Positions 22,164 to 29,736 of a DNA stretch of 36,456 nucleotides are shown piece after piece; the stretch's first letter is position 1, and each line of letters starts with the position of its first letter. The position numbers and the translations under genes were made by a program. Under the pieces are notes generated by a model. That model saw only the letters and a list, made by a program, of their open reading frames with translations, searched no databases and had not been told where the DNA came from. Origin of the DNA: an uncultured Acidaminococcus sp. Its GTDB lineage: Bacteria > Bacillota > Negativicutes > Acidaminococcales > Acidaminococcaceae. The DNA lies in contig CADBQR010000040.1 of assembly GCA_902796945.1 (NCBI GenBank), forward strand, positions 1 through 36,456, given 5' to 3'.

Positions 22164-22975
22164 TGTTAACCGTAACCTCGTTGTGTCTTGGCTACGGCCC
22201 CCAGGATGTGCTGCGGGACGTATCCTTATCGCTGCAGGAGGGGGAATTTGTCGGGCTCATCGGCCCCAACGGCAGTGGGAAAAGTACCCTTTTACGGGCC
22301 CTGGCCGGGATCCTGCGGCCCCGGACCGGAACGATTTTTGTTGATGGCAAGGACCTTTCCCATTGCAATCGGAAGGGGATTGCCCGCACCATCGCCTATT
22401 TACCGCAGGACCGGCATATCCCTTTTTCCTATTCCGCCCGTAACCTGGTCCTTGCCGGGCGCTATGCCCGCCTGTCCTGGTATGAGCAGGAATCGGATTC
22501 CGACCGGCAAAGGGCCGAGTTGTGCCTCTCCCTGGTAGGGGGGCAGTCATTTGCCGACACGCCGGCAACGGAACTTTCCGGAGGGCAGAGACAGCGTGCC
22601 CTTCTTGCCCGGACCTTCATGCAGGGCGGCAAGGTGTACCTCCTTGACGAGCCGACAGCGGAACTGGATCCTATATTTGAAAAACGTGTTTTCGTGCTGC
22701 TGCGCCAACTGGCGGGAAAAGGGCGCATCGTCGTGACGGCCCTCCACGACCTGAACCTGGCGGCCAGATACTGCAGCCGATTGATCCTTTTGGGGGACCA
22801 TCGGGTGGTCGCTGACGGAAGGGCGGAGGCAGTTCTTTCGGATGGGCCGGTCAGCAGGGCCTATGGAACGGCCTGCCACGTGCTGCACCGCGGTGAAGGA
22901 ATCGTGCTTTCGGAAGCGGACGAAGCCGCCTTGGAACGTGAGCGGAACATCGTGTTGGACCGGATCCTGCGATAA
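22160..22975 (+). CDS. ABC transporter ATPase, FecE/BtuD type
   Basis: This 271-residue ATPase belongs to the iron-chelate/vitamin B12 uptake class. Walker A is GPNGSGKST (residues 36-44), the class-specific Q-loop is IAYLPQDRHIPFSYSARNLVLAGRYA, the signature is LSGGQRQRALLARTF and Walker B is VYLLDEPTAELDP, with switch His in TALHDLNLAARYC. Tandem ATGs at 22160 and 22163 overlap the stop of the binding-protein gene. In the standard order binding protein, permease and ATPase genes lie together. Here the FecCD-type permease is absent, so the ATPase must work with a permease encoded elsewhere. An 82-base gap separates it from exbB. Confidence 0.9.
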   Translation: MMLTVTSLCLGYGPQDVLRDVSLSLQEGEFVGLIGPNGSGKSTLLRALAGILRPRTGTIFVDGKDLSHCNRKGIARTIAYLPQDRHIPFSYSARNLVLAGRYARLSWYEQESDSDRQRAELCLSLVGGQSFADTPATELSGGQRQRALLARTFMQGGKVYLLDEPTAELDPIFEKRVFVLLRQLAGKGRIVVTALHDLNLAARYCSRLILLGDHRVVADGRAEAVLSDGPVSRAYGTACHVLHRGEGIVLSEADEAALERERNIVLDRILR

Positions 22976-23057
22976 ACCGCCGGCCCTGTCAGATTTCAGC
23001 CATCTTCGGTCCCTGACCGATTCCTGTATGTTGCATTGTCAGTAAGGAGCGATAGCC

Positions 23058-23684
23058 ATGAATATCCTGCAGAATGGTATTTCCTATTTCTTAAAAGGGG
23101 GGCTGATCATGTGGCCCCTGCTTGCCTGTTCGATTGCTTCCGCGGCCCTGATCCTGGATCGTCTGGCCTTCTTTCATCGGGCCGAGACGGACCGGAAATT
23201 TACCGGGCTTTTTTGTGCGGCCCTGCGGAAGGATGACTGGCAGGAGGCACGCAACCTGGCTCAGTCGACCAAGGGTGGGGAAGCAGCCCTTGCCATTCGC
23301 CTGCTGGATGCGCCGGAAGCAGTCCGTTCCCAGGATGCCTTCATCGTCAGCGAGAGCACGCAGATCATTGATAAATATGAACAGGGGTTATCCTATATGC
23401 AGGTCATTGTCACACTGGCACCCCTGCTGGGCCTTCTTGGCACGATTACCGGAATGATGGCCTCTTTCCATGCCCTGAGTTCCCGCTGGGAAAACCCGCT
23501 GGCGGTAACGAGCGGCGTCGGGGAAGCCCTTATTACGACTGTCTTTGGCCTGGGAATTGCCATTGTGACCATTTGTTTCCATGCCTATTTTTCCCAGCGT
23601 GTCCATCGGATTGCCATGGATATGGAAAATATCGCCAATACGTTCAGTGAAGCCGTTTTGAGGCAGAAAGGCAACAAGCAATGA
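23058..23684 (+). CDS. exbB: MotA/TolQ/ExbB-family proton channel ExbB
   Basis: ExbB forms the pentameric inner-membrane channel that, with ExbD, uses the proton gradient to power TonB. This 208-residue protein has three hydrophobic segments: MWPLLACSIASAALILDRLAFF, then VIVTLAPLLGLLGTITGMMASF (the conserved LAPLLGLLGTVTGMI-type motif), then EALITTVFGLGIAIVTICFHAYF. GTAAGGAGCGATAGCC precedes the ATG. The stop overlaps exbD (ATGA), so the two are coupled. Its position behind the receptor and ABC genes makes a dedicated energy supply for this receptor likely. Confidence 0.93.
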   Translation: MNILQNGISYFLKGGLIMWPLLACSIASAALILDRLAFFHRAETDRKFTGLFCAALRKDDWQEARNLAQSTKGGEAALAIRLLDAPEAVRSQDAFIVSESTQIIDKYEQGLSYMQVIVTLAPLLGLLGTITGMMASFHALSSRWENPLAVTSGVGEALITTVFGLGIAIVTICFHAYFSQRVHRIAMDMENIANTFSEAVLRQKGNKQ

Positions 23685-24091
23685 TTCGTCTTACCCCGCA
23701 TCAGGACAAGGAACCTTTTGTACAGATCAGCCCCATGATTGACCTGGTTTTTCTGCTCCTTGTCTTTTTCATTGTCAGTACCATGTATATGAACCAGGCC
23801 TATACGGTTCCGGTCGATGTTCCGGAAGGCGCCGCGAGCGTGGTCCAGCAGAAAGCCGTGGACGTGGCCATTTTGCAGGATGGAACCTTGTATTATGAAA
23901 GCAGGCCCGTTTCCCCGGCGGAACTGGAACAGCTGGCAAAGGGCAGGATGGAGGAAGAACCAAATGCTTCCTTTATCATTCGGGGTGATAAAAATGTTTC
24001 CTACGGCCGCGTGGTGGGAACCTTGGAAATCCTGAAAAAGGCCGGCGTCCGGGATTTTTCCCTTGCCGTCGAAGCAGGTGGTCAGTCATGA
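23681..24091 (+). CDS. exbD: Biopolymer transport protein ExbD
   Basis: This 136-residue ExbD/TolR protein has a single N-terminal membrane helix preceded by FVQISPMIDLVFLLLVFFIVST, which contains the essential Asp of the proton path (ID in PMIDLVF). The periplasmic domain follows (VDVAILQDGTLYYESRPVSPAELEQL, then FIIRGDKNVSYGRVVGTLEILKKAGV), matching the ExbD C-terminal fold. It overlaps exbB at its start and tonB at its end, both by ATGA, which points to strict co-translation. Confidence 0.94.
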   Translation: MIRLTPHQDKEPFVQISPMIDLVFLLLVFFIVSTMYMNQAYTVPVDVPEGAASVVQQKAVDVAILQDGTLYYESRPVSPAELEQLAKGRMEEEPNASFIIRGDKNVSYGRVVGTLEILKKAGVRDFSLAVEAGGQS

Positions 24092-24810
24092 AGCGGCCGG
24101 ACTGGGGAGGTTCCCTGGGTGGGGCACTCCTGATCCATGGAGTGCTCCTGGCCCTTGTTGGCTGGGGCGTGCGTCAGCAGGCTGTCCAGACAAGGCCCAA
24201 TTTGATTCCTGTGAAACTGGCTGTATCCATGGGAAAAACAGGTACTGAAACACCGGCAGGGGGCAGTCCGGCCAGAATGCCGGCCAGGGATACTGCGGAA
24301 CAGGCGGTCCCGGAAAAAGAAGGCTCCTCCCTGATGGAGGCAATGCTGCAGGAAGCTCCCCGGAGCAACCACGTTCCGGTCAGTGAATCGGCTGGATTAT
24401 CTTTTTCCGGAAGCCTGGCAAAGCAGGGCGGCGAAGGAAACGGCAGCGAAGGACTTGGCGGAGGAAACGGAACCGGGGAAGGACGCGGTTCCGGAGAAGG
24501 CAGCAGCGGCCAGGAGGGGAACGGTACAGTGGATCATTCACGACGGGCCGTGCTTTCCTCGTACCGTAAAATTTATCCTGCTTCTTCCCGCAGTGCCGGC
24601 GAAGAGGGGATTGTCATCGTCGGTGTCACAATAAGCCCGTCAGGAAGTGTTACGGAGGCCTGGATTATCAGCGGCTCCGGATACGGCCGCCTCGACCAGG
24701 CGGCTCTGGATTCGGCTTACCAATGGCGGTTTGAACCGGCCCTTGATGCCCATGGAAATCCAGTTGAAGGATCGGCCAAGGTTCGTGTAAACTATATTAT
24801 AGAGAAGTAA
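24088..24810 (+). CDS. tonB: Energy transducer TonB with a glycine-rich linker
   Basis: This 240-residue protein has an N-terminal membrane anchor (GGALLIHGVLLALVGWGV, residues 8-25) with the His that TonB proteins use. It also has a periplasmic linker of about 110 residues and a C-terminal TonB domain: SSYRKIYPASSRSAGEEGIVIVGVTISPSGSV, SGYGRLDQAALDSAYQWRFEPA and VRVNYIIEK. The linker is rich in Gly, Ser and Glu (GGEGNGSEGLGGGNGTGEG...) and nearly free of the Pro-Glu/Pro-Lys repeats typical of TonB. It carries energy from ExbBD to the receptor encoded at 19.2 kb. ATG overlaps the exbD stop. Confidence 0.92.
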   Translation: MKRPDWGGSLGGALLIHGVLLALVGWGVRQQAVQTRPNLIPVKLAVSMGKTGTETPAGGSPARMPARDTAEQAVPEKEGSSLMEAMLQEAPRSNHVPVSESAGLSFSGSLAKQGGEGNGSEGLGGGNGTGEGRGSGEGSSGQEGNGTVDHSRRAVLSSYRKIYPASSRSAGEEGIVIVGVTISPSGSVTEAWIISGSGYGRLDQAALDSAYQWRFEPALDAHGNPVEGSAKVRVNYIIEK

Positions 24811-24815
24811 GGATG

Positions 24816-24842
24816 AGCCCGTCCCATTTTGGAACGGGCTTA
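24816..24842 (+). terminator. Terminator-like hairpin after tonB
   Basis: AGCCCGTCCC and GGAACGGGCT pair over 10 positions with one mismatch around ATTTT; the tail TTATG is poor in T, so termination may be partial. Confidence 0.5.
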
Positions 24843-24886
24843 TGTTGAAATCACATGGGAAGATCTTGAAGGGGAGGTTGGCGGAG

Positions 24887-25633
24887 ATGAAAAAGAAACA
24901 ATGGATGCCGGCGCTTTTACTGGGGGTTCTGCTGCTGGTCCATAGCACCGCGGCCGCAGGGGCAAAACAGACGGTGGACCTTGCGGAAGCCGCACACCTG
25001 ACGGCGGAACAGAAACTGGAAGGGACGGTCCATAATCAGGTTGTCTATGCCCAAAACGGGGTAATCATATGGGACCAGATCATCAAGGAAGATGCCCTTG
25101 TCTACCATTATCCCAGGATTCACCTGAAAAACCGGCACCGCGCGGCAGCTGCCATCAACCACTATTTCAAAAGCCGGGCCTCTGCTTCCCGGCAGGCCTA
25201 CCATAAGGCGAACCGCAGCCAGGAAACGCTGACTTCCCAGGTCAATTACATCCTGTCCTACCATGGCGACCGCTATCTGTCCCTGCGGGAATATGGCATT
25301 GATTATTATGAACGGGCCGCTCACCCCTCGAGCTGGGAACAGGGGACCACGTTTGATTTGAGAAATGGCAGCCGTGTAACCTGGCAGGAACTGATGCACA
25401 GCGAAGGACTGAAACCGTATGACCTGAAAAGGATCAACGAAAAACTCCTTGCCTCCCCTTATGGGCTGCATCACGCATTTTATTCGGATTTCAAAGGATT
25501 GAACAGGCTTCCGGAAAATTACTACCTCGATGAAAAAGGCGTCATTCATTTTGTTTTCCAGCAATATGAGATTGCGCCTTATGCAGCCGGAATCATTGAC
25601 CTTCCGATGTGTGAAGACAAGGAGGAGCGGTAA
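24887..25633 (+). CDS. Exported DUF3298/DUF4163-type protein (RsiV-like sensor domain)
   Basis: I start this 248-residue protein at ATG 24887 (MKKKQWMPALLLGVLLLVHSTAAAGA), which gives a signal peptide. The mature part has an N-terminal region with VVYAQNGVIIWDQI...VYHYPRI, then helix and strand segments. It ends in the DUF3298 signature YYERAAHPSSWEQGTTFDLRNGSRVTWQEL, with NYYLDEKGVIHFVFQQYEIAPYAAG close to the end. These domains occur in anti-sigma factor RsiV (lysozyme binding) and deacetylase PdaC, but here no transmembrane or catalytic domain is attached, so it is a free periplasmic protein of unknown ligand. It follows the tonB gene after a weak hairpin and may be read with it. A second, more distant member lies at 32662. 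Confidence 0.75.
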   Translation: MKKKQWMPALLLGVLLLVHSTAAAGAKQTVDLAEAAHLTAEQKLEGTVHNQVVYAQNGVIIWDQIIKEDALVYHYPRIHLKNRHRAAAAINHYFKSRASASRQAYHKANRSQETLTSQVNYILSYHGDRYLSLREYGIDYYERAAHPSSWEQGTTFDLRNGSRVTWQELMHSEGLKPYDLKRINEKLLASPYGLHHAFYSDFKGLNRLPENYYLDEKGVIHFVFQQYEIAPYAAGIIDLPMCEDKEER

Positions 25634-25662
25634 CGTACCTCCGGGTCGTCCATCCGGGATTT

Positions 25663-25694
25663 GCGTTAACCTGATTGCAAAATTAGTTGAACAA
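25663..25694. promoter_or_regulatory. BirA-like biotin operator
   Basis: GCGTTAACC (25663-25671), 14 bases, GTTGAACAA (25686-25694). The known BirA box of Firmicutes is TTGTTAACC, 14-16 bases, GGTTAACAA; each half here matches at 7 of 9 positions and the spacing is right. It precedes bioY and the yhfS/yhfT-type genes, which in Bacillus subtilis belong to the BirA regulon. The right half overlaps the -35 box. Confidence 0.7.
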
Positions 25695-25716
25695 TTGGAA
25701 AGGATGCATTACTATA
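25688..25716 (+). promoter_or_regulatory. Promoter of the bioY cluster
   Basis: TTGAAC (25688-25693), 17 bases, TACTAT (25711-25716). The -35 box lies inside the right BirA half-site. The start of transcription would fall near 25723, at or beside the first ATG of the hot-dog gene, so the leader is very short or absent. Confidence 0.55.
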
Positions 25717-25722
25717 AAAGCC

Positions 25723-26424
25723 ATGAACAGAATGAAGGACTATACAGAAGCCCTGGCCCACTATCAGGGAAACCGCTATGATAACAGTTATATCGGGCGG
25801 TTGAGCTATGCCCGTTGGGAAGCGGAAACCGAGGATACGCGCTTTACGACAAAATGCGTAAAGAACGGTTCCGAAGTGCAATGCCTTCAGGTCGAAGCCT
25901 GGAACGATTCCCACCGGGTCGGACTGCTTGAAGCATGGATCTTTTTTGCCGACTTCAAGGGTACCGGCCATACGGATGAGGAAGCAGGAGAAAACAGCTC
26001 TGGGACGTACTGGAGAACCTTCCATCGCGACGAGGTCATGGCTTTCGCCAGACGGACGGGGGATTTCAACCCCATCCACCTGACTGCTCAACCGGTGGTA
26101 CAGGGGCTTCTGATCATGAGTGCCTTGGCTGAGACATGGCATTCTCCCGATTTTCTATCCATCAATTTCCGTAAGCCCGTTCATGCGGACGAGCCCGTTT
26201 TCCTGAAGGAGGAAACCGATTATGACAGAACCAAACTCGTTGCATCCTGCTGCTCCCGAAGTTTCCGGCGCAGTATCCCCGGTAAGACGTATGACGATGA
26301 CTGCCGTTTGTGTAGCGCTGTTAGCCGTTTCGGCGTACATCTCTTTTCCGCTGCCGTTCACCCCTGCCATGGTGACGGCCCTGACCATCATGGTGAATTT
26401 TGTGGCCTTTGTCATGGAGCCTAA
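25723..26424 (+). CDS. MaoC-like hot-dog protein, 3' part overlaps bioY
   Basis: The clear part is RDEVMAFARRTGDFNPIHLTAQPVVQGLLIMSALAETW, residues about 105-145, the hydratase motif GD-x-NP-I-H of MaoC-like dehydratases with both catalytic residues. Compared with the family about ten residues are missing between the His and the VVQGLLIM helix. The N-terminal 90 residues (TTKCVKNGSEVQCLQVEAWND) look like the last strands of a preceding hot-dog unit. After FRKPVHADEPVFLKEE (to about 26215) the frame runs 200 bases into bioY in another phase, giving Cys/His-rich nonsense, so the final strands of the fold are missing. Starts at 25723 or 25732 are possible. It may act on an acyl thioester in the pathway of the next three genes, or may be decaying. 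Confidence 0.6.
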   Translation: MNRMKDYTEALAHYQGNRYDNSYIGRLSYARWEAETEDTRFTTKCVKNGSEVQCLQVEAWNDSHRVGLLEAWIFFADFKGTGHTDEEAGENSSGTYWRTFHRDEVMAFARRTGDFNPIHLTAQPVVQGLLIMSALAETWHSPDFLSINFRKPVHADEPVFLKEETDYDRTKLVASCCSRSFRRSIPGKTYDDDCRLCSAVSRFGVHLFSAAVHPCHGDGPDHHGEFCGLCHGA

Positions 26425-26803
26425 ACAGGCCGGTATGACGATCCTGATCTATCTCCTGATCGGAATTGCCGGCGTTCCGGTGTTTGTCGGCGGTACCAGC
26501 GGCATTGCCAAGATCATCGGACCAACCGGCGGCTTCAATGTCGGCTTCCTGGTGGCTGCCATGGCCATGAGTGCATGCCGGGGCCATTCCCATCATTTCC
26601 GCAAACTGGTGATGCTGGGCATCTGCGTTGGTATGCCTGTTATCTATATCGGCGGCTGCATCAGCATGTATGCTGTAAATCGCGTCGGTGTCATGGCGAC
26701 GCTGTGGACGGCTGTCATTCCTTTTCTCTTTGGCGATGTTGTCAAGGTGGTCATTGCAGCCATGATGGCCTCCAAACTGTCTCGTTATGGAATCGGTGAC
26801 TGA
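26222..26803 (+). CDS. bioY: Biotin transporter S component BioY
   Basis: BioY is the membrane protein that binds biotin and joins an ECF module (EcfA1-EcfA2-EcfT, encoded at 12.5-15.0 kb) or works alone. The 193-residue protein has six hydrophobic segments and the family stretches TAVCVALLAVSAYISFPLPFTPAMVTALTIMVNF, then LIGIAGVPVFVGGTSGIAKIIGPTGGFNVGFLVAAM, and AVIPFLFGDVVKVVIAAMMA. AAGGAGG stands 8 bases before ATG 26222, a strong site. The thiolase gene begins in its stop codon (TGATG). The N-terminal 20 residues before the first helix are longer than usual. Given the neighbours, a biotin precursor such as pimelate might also be the substrate, as has been supposed for the second BioY of Bacillus. 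Confidence 0.94.
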   Translation: MTEPNSLHPAAPEVSGAVSPVRRMTMTAVCVALLAVSAYISFPLPFTPAMVTALTIMVNFVAFVMEPKQAGMTILIYLLIGIAGVPVFVGGTSGIAKIIGPTGGFNVGFLVAAMAMSACRGHSHHFRKLVMLGICVGMPVIYIGGCISMYAVNRVGVMATLWTAVIPFLFGDVVKVVIAAMMASKLSRYGIGD

Positions 26804-28020
26804 TGGAATCTGAAAACCAAGTCTTTATCCTGGGCGGGCTGCGCAGCCATATCGGGCTGACCGGCGGCCAGTTCAGTCATATTCGTCCGGAGGAATTGGG
26901 CGCTGCCCTGCTCCGGGCGATTTTTGCCATTTGGCCGGAAGCCAGTAAGGCGGAAGAACTGATTGGCGGCAATGCGGTGGGAAGCGGCGGCAATATCATG
27001 CGGCTGACCGCTCTGCTGGCGGGGCTTCCTCCTTCGATGCCGGCCCTTACCGTGGATATGCAGTGTGCCTCCGCAGCTGCTTCCATTGCCATTGGCTATG
27101 CCAAGATCAAAAGCGGGCTGGCCGATCTGCTGCTCTGCGGGGGCGTGGAATCGACTTCCCTGCAGCCACGGCGAATCTATCAGCCTGCTGATCCCCGTTA
27201 CACACCGGAAGGGTACATGGTAGCACAGTTTTCCCCGGATACCGCCAGTCCCCGGGCGATGCTGGAAGGGGCTGAACGGACGGCGCAGCATTATGGTGTG
27301 GGCCGTGAGGAACTGGATACCTGGCCTGTTCGCAGCCATCAGCTGGCAGCAGCTTCGGTTTCTCTTTTGGCGCCCTGTGTGGCCAGCCTTTTTGGCAGCT
27401 GCCGGGATGAAGGAATCCGCCGCATGACGCCTGCACTGGCTCGGCGTATGCCTACGCTCTTTACGGCGGAGGAAACCGGGAACCTCCTGGCGGCAGAAGA
27501 AAAAGGGGAGGGAAAGGCATGGACCCCGACCCTGACGGCGGCCAATTCCTGCCTGACCCATGATGGAGCCGCCTTCGTTATTCTTGTTTCCGGACGGCTG
27601 CTGGAAAAATGGAAAGGAGAAGGGAATGCCAAACGCCCTTGGGCACGGCTGGTGAATGTCGCTGAAACCGGGGTCAATCCGCGGTATAGCCCCTTGGGAG
27701 CCCTGAAAACCGGAGATATCCTGCTGGCTAAAACCCGCCTTTCCTACGCGGATGTGGATGTGTTTGAATATAATGAAGCCTTTGCGGTCATCAGTGCCCT
27801 CTTTGCACGGGAGCACCCGGATTGCCTGTCCCGCTACCTGACTGCCGGCGGTGCTCTTGCCTATGGCCATCCCTATGGGGCCAGCGGTGCCATTCTTTGT
27901 CTTCATGCCCTGATGCGGCTCCGGCAGGAGGGCGGAAGATATGGCTTATGTTCCATCGCCGGCGCAGGAGGAACGGGAGGCGGTTTTCTGCTGGAACGCT
28001 GCCAGGACGTGTGTTCCTGA
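26803..28020 (+). CDS. Thiolase-family enzyme, YhfS-like
   Basis: This 405-residue protein has the full thiolase set. The nucleophile Cys is in VDMQCASAAASIA (residue about 88), followed by GGVESTS, then FEYNEAFAVI, then the catalytic His in GGALAYGHPYGASGA and the second Cys in LCSIAGAGGTGGG. Such enzymes condense or cleave acyl-CoA thioesters. The order bioY, thiolase, AMP-dependent ligase matches B. subtilis yhfU-yhfS-yhfT, a set under BirA control whose chemistry is not established. A role in making the pimeloyl moiety of biotin or degrading a related diacid is inference. It overlaps bioY by one base (TGATG) and ends directly before the ligase frame. Confidence 0.88.
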   Translation: MESENQVFILGGLRSHIGLTGGQFSHIRPEELGAALLRAIFAIWPEASKAEELIGGNAVGSGGNIMRLTALLAGLPPSMPALTVDMQCASAAASIAIGYAKIKSGLADLLLCGGVESTSLQPRRIYQPADPRYTPEGYMVAQFSPDTASPRAMLEGAERTAQHYGVGREELDTWPVRSHQLAAASVSLLAPCVASLFGSCRDEGIRRMTPALARRMPTLFTAEETGNLLAAEEKGEGKAWTPTLTAANSCLTHDGAAFVILVSGRLLEKWKGEGNAKRPWARLVNVAETGVNPRYSPLGALKTGDILLAKTRLSYADVDVFEYNEAFAVISALFAREHPDCLSRYLTAGGALAYGHPYGASGAILCLHALMRLRQEGGRYGLCSIAGAGGTGGGFLLERCQDVCS

Positions 28021-28110
28021 GTGATTTTCCTGGTTTTCGGAAGAAATCGGGAAAAAACGGCAGCCGGTTCCCGGAGCAGGAAGCGTTTTATCGGTTCCAA
28101 CCGGTCTATC

Positions 28111-29436
28111 ATGAATGAAAAGAGGAATCTTACGGTGGATTATTCACAGCTTCTGACCCAGTGGGCGCTGGTACAGCCGGAAAAGCCGTGCCTGATTGCA
28201 GATGGCCGGGTCTATACCTATGCGGATGTCGATGCCAGGGTGGAAAGCTATGCCCGGCAGCTGCAAAGGGTACTGCCTGAGCGGGGAACCATTCTGATTG
28301 TTCGCCGGGGACCTTTTGAACAGCTGGTTTGTTTCCTTGGTGCTGAAAAGGCGGGGCTGGTACCCGTACTGGGGCATCCGGACATGACGGACACCATGGC
28401 ACGGCATCTTGCCAGGGTGCGTCACATCCGGTACCTGGATACGGGAAGTATCGAGGCCGGAAGTGAAGAAACCATGGACCTGAGGGATCTCTGTATGGGG
28501 GTCCTGAGTTCCGGGACAACGGGACTTCCCAAATTGATGTTCCGGACCTATGAAAGCTGGGCGGGCTTTTTTCCTGAACAGTGCCGTCTTTTTGGAATCC
28601 AGGCCGGCACGGTGGCCTTTACCGAAGGCAGTATGAGCTTTACGGGAAACCTGAATGTGTGGGCCTCCATCCTTTATGCCGGGGCGACCCTGGTCATGGA
28701 GAACGTGCTGCGTCCGAAGCGTTGGGCTGAACGGATGAAACGCCATGGCGTGACGTATCTTTATCTTGTACCGGTCAAACTTAAATTGCTCCTTCGCACC
28801 CTGGATTGCGCCTTTCCCGCTGTCAGGACTGTCATGGCTGGATCACAGCTGCTGGATGGGATGACGGCTATGCGGTTGAAACGGGTGTTTCCAGAAAGCG
28901 AGATCTATTTATACTACGGCGCCAGCGAACTGAATTACATTACCAGCCTGACCTATGAGGAACTGCTGCAGCATCCGATGAGTGTGGGTCGGCCCTGCAA
29001 GGGTGTACGGGTCTTTATCCGGGACGGGCTGATCTATATCGATTCGCCGTACCATGTGCAGGGGATGCCGCGTCCCTGTACACTGAATGATGCCGGATAT
29101 TTCGACCCGGATGGGTATCTGATCTTTGAAGGGCGACGCGGCAATGTGGTCAATAAAGGTGGCCTCACGATCAGCTGTGCCAAGGTGGAACAGGCCCTTA
29201 TGGCCCTGCCTTTTGTCAGTGACGCGGTTGTCCTGCCCTGTGAGGACAGGGAGCGCGGACAGGAAATGGCGGCTTTCCTTGTCCTTAAGGACGCCCACGG
29301 TCCTGCTGAAATCCGCTCCGCACTGCTGCAGCGTCTATTGCCCGCTGAAATTCCCCGCTATTTCCGCAGGGTGGAACAATTACCGCTCCTTGGCGTTGGG
29401 AAAGTGGATGATCAGGCGCTGCGGAAACTGCTCTGA
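28111..29436 (+). CDS. AMP-dependent acyl-CoA synthetase/ligase family protein, YhfT-like
   Basis: This protein of about 441 residues belongs to the adenylate-forming ligases. The P-loop motif is GVLSSGTTGLPKLMF, followed by SMSFTGNLNVWASILYAGATLV, then YLYYGASELNYI (A5) and GYFDPDGYLIFEGRRGNVVNKGG (A7/A8 hinge). The C-terminal catalytic Lys lies in LPLLGVGKVDDQALRKLL. It would activate a carboxylic acid as acyl-adenylate and pass it to CoA or a carrier. The size is at the short end of the superfamily. The start is uncertain: ATG 28111 lacks a ribosome-binding site, GTG 28135 has AGAGGA at a good distance, and the frame is open back to the thiolase stop at 28020. It is the last gene of the BirA-box cluster, with a terminator 110 bases on. 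Confidence 0.85.
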   Translation: MNEKRNLTVDYSQLLTQWALVQPEKPCLIADGRVYTYADVDARVESYARQLQRVLPERGTILIVRRGPFEQLVCFLGAEKAGLVPVLGHPDMTDTMARHLARVRHIRYLDTGSIEAGSEETMDLRDLCMGVLSSGTTGLPKLMFRTYESWAGFFPEQCRLFGIQAGTVAFTEGSMSFTGNLNVWASILYAGATLVMENVLRPKRWAERMKRHGVTYLYLVPVKLKLLLRTLDCAFPAVRTVMAGSQLLDGMTAMRLKRVFPESEIYLYYGASELNYITSLTYEELLQHPMSVGRPCKGVRVFIRDGLIYIDSPYHVQGMPRPCTLNDAGYFDPDGYLIFEGRRGNVVNKGGLTISCAKVEQALMALPFVSDAVVLPCEDRERGQEMAAFLVLKDAHGPAEIRSALLQRLLPAEIPRYFRRVEQLPLLGVGKVDDQALRKLL

Positions 29437-29549
29437 CTGTTCCTCCTGCCGGTAAGGCGCCGGCTCCTTTATCCCCGGCGGGCACAGTCCAGTGTACGCC
29501 TTGGATTCCCTGCAGAAAGAAAATAATGATCATCCCGATTGTTGGAAGA

Positions 29550-29584
29550 GGACCGATTGCCAAAGATGCGACGGTCCCTTTTTC
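29550..29584 (+). terminator. Terminator of the bioY cluster
   Basis: GGACCG (29550-29555) pairs with CGGTCC (29572-29577) around a 16-nt loop, followed by CTTTTT. The remaining part of the 300-base gap (29437-29736) holds a GC-rich hairpin region (CCGGTAAGGCGCCGG) and the next promoter. Confidence 0.6.
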
Positions 29585-29634
29585 TATGAAAAGGAGGATT
29601 TTGTTACAAAAGACTGAAATTTTTCCTTCCTGTT

Positions 29635-29663
29635 TTGTCTATCCCGGCAAAAAAAGGTATACT
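29635..29663 (+). promoter_or_regulatory. Promoter of the beta-helix protein gene
   Basis: TTGTCT (29635-29640), 17 bases, TATACT (29658-29663), with an A-run in the spacer. The leader is about 65 nt and ends in AAGGAGAAACAATCT before ATG 29737. Confidence 0.7.
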
Positions 29664-29736
29664 ATAAATTAATGAACCAGAGACTATTATGGCGGACCGG
29701 GGTGAATGAGGCCCGTCAGGCAAGGAGAAACAATCT

